Of a DNA stretch of 6,168 nucleotides, positions 1 to 4,935 are shown piece after piece; position 1 is the first letter of the stretch; every line of letters starts with the position of its first letter. The notes beneath the pieces were generated by a model that had not been told where the DNA came from, did no database searches, and saw nothing but the letters and a program-made list of their open reading frames with translations. Source of the DNA: Bacteroidota bacterium (lineage in GTDB: Bacteria > Bacteroidota > Bacteroidia > Bacteroidales > Prolixibacteraceae); assembly GCA_030691295.1 (NCBI GenBank), contig JAUYEQ010000719.1, positions 1-6,168 of the forward strand. The letters are read 5' to 3'. A program made the translations under genes and the position numbers.

Positions 1-1
1 T

Positions 2-541
2 TGCGGATACGGTTTGTTTACAGGAGGCCTCGGATTTCAGTATGGAATTGAACGCCTGGGCTGTCTGAATATTCCTGCCGGAGCCGGAAACAGTCAGCGA
101 CAGATCAAACTGATGCAGGATTACGGCACCACGGTGGCTCATGCCATTCCGAGCTACCTGAACCGCTTGTTTGAAGTTTTTCAGGAAGAAGGATTTGACC
201 CGCGAAAAGATACCAAACTGCATACTTTTGTGATTGGCGCCGAACCTCACACCGAAGAACAGCGTCAGCGCATTGAAGAGTTGATCGACAACGGTTTGTC
301 GGCAGCACTGCGCGAAATTGTTGTTATAGAAATGATCGATCAGCCTGGCGGACTGGATGATCTGCTAAAGGAAATTGTCAAAGCCGGGGTCAACTTCACC
401 AATGCCTACGGACGATCGGGTTATGGAGATGAAAATGCCTACTTTGTAATCGATACCGAAGATGTTGCGGATGAAAGGCTAAAACTATTGCAGGCCGGAC
501 TGAACATCATGCCCGATGAATTAATATACGGAAATCACTGA
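2..541 (+). CDS. Chimeric remnant: phenylacetate-CoA ligase fragment fused in frame to C-terminal ACT domain (5' partial)
   Basis: The frame is open at the left edge, so the true start lies outside; about 179 residues are visible. Counting from the first in-frame TTG (position 14), residues 1 to about 92 match the middle of a paaK-type ligase: [10 protein letters not shown] at the start, PSY, and GAEPHTEE align with the same motifs of the intact ligase at 891 (roughly 45% identical by eye). From about residue 93 the protein instead matches the linker and second ACT domain of a tandem-ACT protein (GLSAALRE against EFSVRLTD of the protein at 2202, then a DQPGGL loop). The ligase part stops just before the YGLSE adenylate motif and lacks the RTRD and GRSDD motifs and the whole C-terminal domain, so ligase activity is very unlikely. 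The simplest reading is an in-frame deletion across a ligase+ACT pair; an assembly artefact is possible. Base composition and codon use look like the neighbours. Whether a product is made is unknown. Confidence 0.8.
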   Translation, partial: CGYGLFTGGLGFQYGIERLGCLNIPAGAGNSQRQIKLMQDYGTTVAHAIPSYLNRLFEVFQEEGFDPRKDTKLHTFVIGAEPHTEEQRQRIEELIDNGLSAALREIVVIEMIDQPGGLDDLLKEIVKAGVNFTNAYGRSGYGDENAYFVIDTEDVADERLKLLQAGLNIMPDELIYGNH

Positions 542-604
542 TTATGACGGACTACGTTTGATTACTTTATTTGTAGTTTTATGTGTTTGATTTTAAATAT
601 TATT

Positions 605-622
605 GAACCCTCTTCGGGGTTC
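605..622 (+). terminator. Hairpin followed by T-rich tract, probable terminator of the upstream chimeric gene
   Basis: The arms GAACCC and GGGTTC (605-610 and 617-622) enclose a 6-base loop and are followed by TTATTTTA. It lies about 63 bases after the TGA at 539-541, which fits intrinsic termination. The same palindrome is also the left end of the repeat cluster at 605-811, so a terminator role is plausible but not exclusive. Confidence 0.45.
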
Positions 623-811
623 TTATTTTACTCTATCGCTTTTCCCCGCACTTTGTACGGGGCTATTCAAATTAAACCACTTTCGTGGTTATGTAGAACA
701 AAATCCTGAAAGGATTTAATAAGAATAACCACGGGCTTCGTCGTGAGCTCAGTCGAACGGTGCAAACCCGTGGATGATATAATCACTGAAACCGAACCCC
801 GAAGTGGGTTC
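605..811. repeat. Cluster of six short palindromes with mirror-image ends, in a gene-free spacer
   Basis: The 349-base spacer 542-890 holds no credible gene and is dominated by this cluster. In order: GAACCC/GGGTTC (605-622), CCCCG/CGGGG (644-662), AACCAC/GTGGTT with a 4-base loop (675-690), AAATCC/GGATTT (701-717), CCACGGG/CCCGTGG with a long loop (729-773, with an inner TGAGCTCA at 744-751), and GAACCC/GGGTTC (794-811). The first and last palindromes are reverse complements of each other at 17 of 18 positions, so the whole 207-base block is bounded by inverted repeats. Short GC-rich palindromes like these are typical of dispersed intergenic repeats (REP-like or miniature elements) in Bacteroidota; copy number elsewhere cannot be seen here. 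No transposase is present. Confidence 0.7.
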
Positions 812-890
812 AACAAAAAAAATAATTTCACGCTCCAATTCGGTTGGATTCAAATATTAACATTGCACTTAAAAAATCTCGAAAAATAAG

Positions 891-2189
891 ATGATCTGGA
901 ACGAAAAAATAGAATGTGCGAGCCGCGAAGAAATGCGCTCCATTCAATCTGAAAGGCTGAAAGAAACAGTCAATAGAATTTACCACAATGTGCCCAGCTA
1001 TCGCCAAAAAATGCAGGAAGCCGGCCTGGTTCCCGACGACATTCGATCGGTTGACGATTTAAGCAAACTGCCTTTTACAATTAAAACCGACTTGCGAGAT
1101 AATTACCCTTTCGGAATGTTTACCGTTCCGATGAGCGAAATTGTGCGCATTCATGCATCTTCAGGAACAACCGGAAAACCAACAGTGGTAGGTTACACAC
1201 GCAAAGACCTCAACAGCTGGTCGGAAGTAGTGACCCGTTCGCTTTGCATGGCAGGTGTTCACCGCGATGACATTGTTCAGGTAGCTTATGGCTACGGACT
1301 TTTCACCGGAGGATTGGGTTTACATTACGGATGTGAAAACCTCGGCGCTTCGGTGATCCCTATTTCAGGAGGAAATACGGAGAAACAACTGCAACTTATG
1401 CAGGATTTCGGAACCAGCGTAATTGCCTGTACTCCATCTTATTCGCTCTATCTGGCTGAAGAAATGGAGGCTGCCGGAATTAAAAAAGAAGACCTGAAAT
1501 TGCGTGTCGGAATTTTTGGCGCTGAGCCATGGACCGAAAATATGCGTAAAGAGATTGAAGAAAAACTGGGACTGAAAGCCATTGACATTTATGGATTGAG
1601 CGAAATTATCGGTCCGGGCGTTTCGTGCGAATGCGAGCATCAGGTTGGAATGCACATCAACGAAGATCATTTTATTCCTGAAATTGTTGATCCTGAAACC
1701 TTGCAACCGCTGCCAGCGGGCGAAATCGGCGAACTGGTTTTTACAACTGTTACCAAGGAAGGAATTCCGCTTATTCGCTACCGCACACGCGACCTTACCC
1801 GACTGAATTACGAAAAATGCGCCTGCGGCCGAACACTGGTTCGTATGGAAAAATGCAAAGGCCGCAGCGACGATATGCTCATCATCCGCGGCGTAAACGT
1901 ATTCCCATCGCAAATTGAAAGCGTGCTGCTCGAAATGAGCGAAACCGCTCCTCACTATTTGCTGATCGTTGAACGTGAAGGAAACCTTGACACGCTCAAA
2001 CTCATGGTAGAAGTTCAGGAGCAGTTCTTCTCCGACGAGATTAAACAACTGGAAGCATTGCGCAAAAAGATAACACATAAACTTCAGAGTACATTGGGCA
2101 TTTCAGTGGATGTGAAACTGGTAGAACCAAAAACCATTGAACGCACCGCCGGAAAAGCAAAACGTGTAATTGACAACCGTAAATTGTAG
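891..2189 (+). CDS. paaK: Phenylacetate-CoA ligase (aryl-acid:CoA ligase, AMP-forming)
   Basis: This is a 432-residue cytoplasmic enzyme, the usual family length, and appears intact. The family activates phenylacetate or related arylacetates with ATP through an acyl-adenylate, then transfers the acyl group to CoA. Visible motifs in order: phosphate-binding loop SSGTTGKPT (residues 90-98), [10 protein letters not shown] (133-142), IFGAEPW (208-214), adenylate motif YGLSE (234-238), RTRDL (298-302), hinge [11 protein letters not shown] (324-334), and GKAKR near the C terminus (421-425), where the family's catalytic lysine lies (likely K423). Paired cysteines at 246/248 and 310/312 might form a metal site. 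The N terminus MIWN fits family starts; the start region is A-rich with no Shine-Dalgarno. The ACT gene follows after 12 bases and is surely co-transcribed. In anaerobes such ligases often accompany indolepyruvate oxidoreductase genes, so the true substrate could be indoleacetate, phenylacetate or hydroxyphenylacetate; sequence alone does not decide. Confidence 0.93.
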   Translation: MIWNEKIECASREEMRSIQSERLKETVNRIYHNVPSYRQKMQEAGLVPDDIRSVDDLSKLPFTIKTDLRDNYPFGMFTVPMSEIVRIHASSGTTGKPTVVGYTRKDLNSWSEVVTRSLCMAGVHRDDIVQVAYGYGLFTGGLGLHYGCENLGASVIPISGGNTEKQLQLMQDFGTSVIACTPSYSLYLAEEMEAAGIKKEDLKLRVGIFGAEPWTENMRKEIEEKLGLKAIDIYGLSEIIGPGVSCECEHQVGMHINEDHFIPEIVDPETLQPLPAGEIGELVFTTVTKEGIPLIRYRTRDLTRLNYEKCACGRTLVRMEKCKGRSDDMLIIRGVNVFPSQIESVLLEMSETAPHYLLIVEREGNLDTLKLMVEVQEQFFSDEIKQLEALRKKITHKLQSTLGISVDVKLVEPKTIERTAGKAKRVIDNRKL

Positions 2190-2193
2190 GAGG
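2188..2193 (+). promoter_or_regulatory. Perfect Shine-Dalgarno AGGAGG for the ACT gene
   Basis: AGGAGG starts inside the ligase stop codon (TAG 2187-2189) and sits 8 bases before the ATG at 2202. It is the only strong Shine-Dalgarno in the window; the other five starts have A/T-rich leaders, as is usual in Bacteroidota. The overlap suggests coupling of ACT translation to termination on the ligase. Confidence 0.75.
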
Positions 2194-2201
2194 AAATTAA
2201 A

Positions 2202-2630
2202 ATGATTATAAAACAACTATCCGTATTTCTGGAAAATAAAACCGGAAGGCTGAACGAAGTTACTCAGATTCTGGGTAATGCAGGTATCAACATGTCAGCA
2301 ATGAGTGTGGCCGACACATCCGAATTTGGCATTTTACGAATGATCGTTTCGGAACCCGAAAAAGCGCTTGCAATACTGAAAGAAGCTGAATTTTCGGTCA
2401 GGCTGACCGACGTAATTTGCCTGAATAGCCCGAATGAACCGGGAGCTTTGGCACGGGCGCTGAATATCCTTTCCGGCGAAAGCGTTTTTATTGAGTATCT
2501 GTACGCCTATTCGATGGACAACAAAACAGCCAATATCGTACTGAAACCCGACAACATCCAAAAATGCATTGAAGTACTTCAGGCACATAAAATCGAATTG
2601 GTAAGCGCCAGCAAAATGTATAAGATTTAG
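2202..2630 (+). CDS. Tandem ACT-domain amino acid-binding protein
   Basis: This small 142-residue protein consists of two ACT domains and nothing else: about residues 1-66 (QLSVFLENKTGRL, then GINMSAMSVAD at 28-38) and about 69-140 (SPNEPGALARAL at 76-87). Each has the expected beta-alpha-beta pattern with a ligand-loop glycine (G15 in KTGRL, G81 in EPGAL). ACT domains bind amino acids and act as allosteric sensors, usually as dimers. There is no catalytic or DNA-binding domain. Its position 12 bases after the ligase stop, and the same ligase+ACT pairing implied by the remnant at 2-541, suggest that it senses an aromatic amino acid or aryl acid and modulates the ligase or a partner enzyme; that role is inference. 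No signal peptide or membrane segment is seen. Product class is confident, function is not. Confidence 0.9.
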   Translation: MIIKQLSVFLENKTGRLNEVTQILGNAGINMSAMSVADTSEFGILRMIVSEPEKALAILKEAEFSVRLTDVICLNSPNEPGALARALNILSGESVFIEYLYAYSMDNKTANIVLKPDNIQKCIEVLQAHKIELVSASKMYKI

Positions 2631-2708
2631 GGATACACATTATTCCTCAACTTATACACTTTACAGGTATTGTTTACAATTATATTCATAGGGTAATCTT
2701 CACAATAC

Positions 2709-3242
2709 ATGAAAAAGTTAATTGTAACAACTATCTTTTCCGCTATTTTCCTTGGCCATATTTATTGCCAGGAACCAACCATTGCACTTCATATTTACAA
2801 TCCATTGGGACTCATACAAAAAGTCGGAGGAAAAGTTGAATATCGGGCAAATCGAATGGGATTTCTTTTTGGTGCCATTCGTTACTACGGTTCTATTCCG
2901 AGTTATCCCGGAACACAATTCGGACTTGAATGGAGAAAATACTCCATTCCGCAGCCGACGAAGAAAGCTGTGAATTTCTTCTATACTAAATTAATTGCCG
3001 GGCATCAGGAGCACCTGGAAGCACAGGGTTCAGGGTTTCTGTCAGTCAGTGAAATTCCTGAAGGAAATTATTACGGTGCTGGTGCAGGAGTTGGAAGACA
3101 TATTAATTTGAATCATTTTTTTATCGACATCAATGCAGGCTTGAAATATGTTGCTTCTACAGTTAAACAGGAAACTGCCTTTTATATTACCGGTCCGGCA
3201 AGTTATTTAGACTTGCACTTCAATTTTGGTTTTCAATTTTAA
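2709..3242 (+). CDS. Secreted, probable outer-membrane beta-barrel protein of unknown function
   Basis: This 177-residue protein is not recognised at family level. Residues 1-20 form a clear signal peptide: MKK, a hydrophobic core (IVTTIFSAIFLG), then likely cleavage before Q21, a common Bacteroidota pattern. HIYC does not match a good lipobox, so a lipoprotein is less likely. The mature part has alternating hydrophobic/polar stretches with many aromatics and glycines (GYYGAGAG-like segment near 121-128, GLKYVAS near 144-150) and ends in a strand with a terminal phenylalanine (FNFGFQF), as in small outer-membrane barrels. It lies 78 bases after the ACT gene and 114 before pheA, and no enzymatic link to either is visible. 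The start has no Shine-Dalgarno (leader CACAATAC). A stand-alone transcription unit is likely. Confidence 0.75.
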   Translation: MKKLIVTTIFSAIFLGHIYCQEPTIALHIYNPLGLIQKVGGKVEYRANRMGFLFGAIRYYGSIPSYPGTQFGLEWRKYSIPQPTKKAVNFFYTKLIAGHQEHLEAQGSGFLSVSEIPEGNYYGAGAGVGRHINLNHFFIDINAGLKYVASTVKQETAFYITGPASYLDLHFNFGFQF

Positions 3243-3288
3243 AAACTGATAGACAAATTGGTTTGTTAATATGAAAGTTAAATACGAC

Positions 3289-3319
3289 TTGGGTATATAA
3301 GTATATTTTGCGTAATTTG
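3289..3319 (+). promoter_or_regulatory. Possible Bacteroidota-type promoter upstream of pheA
   Basis: TTG at 3289-3291, 21 bases of spacer, then TAATTTG at 3313-3319, which resembles the Bacteroidota -33/-7 pattern (TTTG and TAnnTTTG) but is one base short in the -7 box. It lies 38 bases before the pheA start. The fit is imperfect and the hairpin at 3321-3336 would fall on the expected transcription start, so this is tentative. Confidence 0.25.
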
Positions 3320-3320
3320 G

Positions 3321-3341
3321 CCCGGCTTTGTCCGGGATTTT
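3321..3341 (+). terminator. GC-rich hairpin plus T tract between the membrane-protein gene and pheA
   Basis: CCCGG (3321-3325) pairs with CCGGG (3332-3336) around a 6-base loop and is followed by ATTTTAATTTT. It lies 79 bases after the stop of the gene ending at 3242 and ends 15-20 bases before the pheA ATG. Most simply it terminates the upstream gene. If pheA transcripts start farther upstream it would sit in the pheA leader; no leader-peptide or alternative pairing was found. Confidence 0.5.
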
Positions 3342-3356
3342 AATTTTATACTGAAA

Positions 3357-4193
3357 ATGAAAAAAATAGCGATACAGGGAATTGCGGGTTCATTTCACGA
3401 AGATGCTGCAAGAGGATTTTTCGAGGATGAAATTGAGGTTGTTGAATGCAAATCGTTTACAAGTGTTTGTAATTTAATTGATACTGATCAGGTTAGCATT
3501 GCGGTAATGGCCATCGAGAATTCGATTGCCGGTAGTTTGTTGCAGAATTATGCTTTAATCCGCGATTATCATTTGAAGGTTATCGGCGAAATTTACATTC
3601 ACATACAGATGAAACTGATGGCCAATCCGGGCGTGACCAAAGCCGATATTAAAACCATTTATTCGCATCCGATTGCCATTAAACAATGTGCCGAATACCT
3701 CGAAAAGAACTTTCCGGAGGTTCGTTTAATTGAAAATCAGGATACCGCTGCCTCAGGAAAACTGGTTCATGATGAAAAATTAATGGATTCGGCAGCGATT
3801 GGCAATCAGAGAACTGCAGACCTTTACGAACTGGAAGTGCTCGAAACTGGCCTCGAAACCAACAATAAAAATTATACGCGTTTTCTGATTTTATCAAAAC
3901 ATGCCAGACCCAACGAATTGGCCAACAAAGCTTCGCTGTGTTTTGAAGTTGGCCATTATTACGGTGCATTGGCCAATGTGTTGAATACATTTGCTGAAAA
4001 TCAGATCAACCTGACCAAAATACAATCGGTTCCAATTATTGGCAAACCGAACGAATACACATTTCATGTTGATGTGGAATGGGATTCACTGGACAATTAT
4101 GAAAAAGCCCTTCATGCTATCCTGAAAAACGTTTCAAGTCTTTCGGTTTTAGGGGAATATGTTCGGGGAGAATTAGCAATTCACAATCAGTAA
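3357..4193 (+). CDS. pheA: Prephenate dehydratase with C-terminal ACT domain
   Basis: This cytoplasmic enzyme converts prephenate to phenylpyruvate, the committed step of phenylalanine synthesis. It has 278 residues, the usual length for a monofunctional enzyme without a chorismate mutase domain. Seen in order: GIAGSFHEDAA (8-18), IENSIAG (53-59), SHPIAIKQC (103-111), DTAAS (129-133), and NYTRF (172-176), which carries the family's essential threonine (T174). The ACT domain spans about 191-270, with GALA (203-206) and INLTKIQSVP (217-226) at the positions of the GALV and ESRP motifs that bind feedback phenylalanine in other bacteria. The ESRP site reads QSVP; related KIQSxP forms occur, as I recall, in Bacteroidota PheA proteins, so this is probably a lineage trait. 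The leader lacks a Shine-Dalgarno. The flavodoxin gene follows after 11 bases, probably in the same transcript. Confidence 0.95.
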   Translation: MKKIAIQGIAGSFHEDAARGFFEDEIEVVECKSFTSVCNLIDTDQVSIAVMAIENSIAGSLLQNYALIRDYHLKVIGEIYIHIQMKLMANPGVTKADIKTIYSHPIAIKQCAEYLEKNFPEVRLIENQDTAASGKLVHDEKLMDSAAIGNQRTADLYELEVLETGLETNNKNYTRFLILSKHARPNELANKASLCFEVGHYYGALANVLNTFAENQINLTKIQSVPIIGKPNEYTFHVDVEWDSLDNYEKALHAILKNVSSLSVLGEYVRGELAIHNQ

Positions 4194-4204
4194 AAATATA
4201 GAAT

Positions 4205-4729
4205 ATGAGCAAAATTGGATTATTTTTCGGACCTTTAAAAGGTTCCGTTAACCGTGTTGCCGAAAAAGTAAAAACCGCTTTGGGCGAACAAAATATTGAT
4301 ATGATTTCGGTAAACGATGCCAGTGCGGAAAATCTGGAAAGTTATGACAAAATCATCTTCGGAATCTCAACTGTTGGGAAAGAAACCTGGGATTCGGACT
4401 TTTCAAATACCGACTGGAGCAAGTTTTTCCCCAACATCAGCAAAGTAGATTATTCAGGAAAAACGGTTGCCATTTTTGGGTTGGGCGACTCTGTTACTTA
4501 TGCGAACCATTTTGTAAATGCGATGGGCGTTCTGGCAAAACAACTCCTGAAAAACGGCGCAACCATTGTCGGGAAAGTTGATCCGGCGTCATACGAATTT
4601 GAGGAATCGGAAGCCATTTTCGACGGAATGTTCATCGGCCTTCCGATTGATGAAGATTTTCAACCCGAACTGACCGACGAACGTGTTTCCAACTGGGTAA
4701 ATGACATTAAACCAGCATTCGGACTGTAA
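4205..4729 (+). CDS. Flavodoxin, long-chain type, with non-canonical phosphate loop
   Basis: This 174-residue soluble electron carrier binds FMN and typically replaces ferredoxin in low-potential transfers. The fold is clear: first strand KIGLFFG (3-9), the W62 segment TVGKETWDSD (56-65) where an FMN-stacking aromatic is expected, FGLGDSVTYANHF (91-103) with Y99 as the second stacking residue, and the extra loop of long-chain flavodoxins around 120-150 ending in IGLPIDEDF. The phosphate-binding loop after strand 1 reads GPLKGSVN (9-16) instead of the usual TxTGxT, with only the glycine and one serine kept. FMN binding is therefore likely but less certain than the fold. It is tightly linked to pheA (11 bases). 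A Phe pathway enzyme does not need a flavodoxin, so the pairing may serve an oxidoreductase acting on arylpyruvates; that is inference. It could be called fldA, but I leave the symbol blank. Confidence 0.88.
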   Translation: MSKIGLFFGPLKGSVNRVAEKVKTALGEQNIDMISVNDASAENLESYDKIIFGISTVGKETWDSDFSNTDWSKFFPNISKVDYSGKTVAIFGLGDSVTYANHFVNAMGVLAKQLLKNGATIVGKVDPASYEFEESEAIFDGMFIGLPIDEDFQPELTDERVSNWVNDIKPAFGL

Positions 4730-4808
4730 TTTCCTCAAACATGACAAAATACAGGTTCAACTTTTTGCCTGAATTTCTGTCAATTCAAAACATGAAAGGG
4801 TTGCAAAC

Positions 4809-4846
4809 TTTCAATTTCAATTTCGAAGCTTTCAAGTTATTTCGAA
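4809..4846. repeat. Five copies of TTTC(G)AA upstream of the aminotransferase
   Basis: TTTCAA occurs at 4809, 4815 and 4830, and TTTCGAA at 4821 and 4840; a related TTTCGCAA follows at 4873-4880. The first three copies are directly adjacent, and TTCGAA is self-complementary. The clustering about 90-125 bases before the ATG could mark regulator-binding sites, or could be simple AT-rich repetition. Confidence 0.4.
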
Positions 4847-4880
4847 TTGCGATATGTGTTGTGCAATACCCATTTCGCAA
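4847..4880. repeat. Imperfect 34-base inverted repeat upstream of the aminotransferase
   Basis: TTGCGA (4847-4852) pairs with TCGCAA (4875-4880); inside, ATG/CAT and GT/AC also pair with single mismatches between blocks, leaving an 8-base loop. It lacks a following T tract, so it is not a typical terminator. An operator or structured leader is possible; no known riboswitch was recognised. Confidence 0.45.
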
Positions 4881-4935
4881 CTGAAATATTGAAAATACTT
4901 TATCTACTTTTACCCACATAATCCGATATTTAGCC

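Larger units (their letters stand above)
4730..4935. other. 206-base spacer upstream of the aminotransferase; candidate regulatory region
   Basis: No convincing gene is present. A 47-codon frame at 4741-4884 lacks a recognisable product. The spacer breaks the tight pheA-flavodoxin unit from the aminotransferase, which suggests a separate promoter. A weak -7-like box TACTTTTA (4905-4912) has no proper TTG at the expected upstream distance (CTG at 4881-4883 is the nearest). The spacer also contains the motif cluster and hairpin listed separately. Confidence 0.4.

Noticed and set aside
581..709. 43-codon plus-strand frame MCLILN...
   Set aside because: It is made almost entirely of the palindromic repeats, which produce spurious short frames.
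605..811. CRISPR array
   Set aside because: The palindromes differ from one another in sequence and spacing; there is no repeated unit with unique spacers.
844..865. Promoter for the ligase: TTG at 844 and TAACATTG at 858-865
   Set aside because: The -7-like box is passable but the TTG is only 11 bases away instead of about 20, and no better upstream element was found.
1365..2078. 237-codon minus-strand frame
   Set aside because: It lies wholly inside the well-supported ligase gene, and its phenylalanine/asparagine-rich translation is a shadow of the plus-strand codons.
2670..2701. Promoter for the membrane-protein gene: TTG at 2670 and TAATCTTC at 2694-2701
   Set aside because: The -7 match is poor and lies only 7 bases before the ATG, which would require a nearly leaderless transcript.
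2752..2973. 73-codon plus-strand frame overlapping the membrane-protein gene
   Set aside because: It is out of frame with a gene that has a clear signal peptide and barrel-like end, and it has no features of its own.
3679..3990. 103-codon minus-strand frame inside pheA
   Set aside because: It is antisense to conserved pheA motifs and has no family resemblance.
4752..4771. Terminator after flavodoxin (CAGG/CCTG hairpin)
   Set aside because: The stem is short and bulged and is not followed by a T tract.
4741..4884. 47-codon plus-strand frame in the spacer after flavodoxin
   Set aside because: No Shine-Dalgarno or recognisable domain; composed of the TTTC-rich repeat and hairpin, giving an F/N-rich low-complexity peptide.
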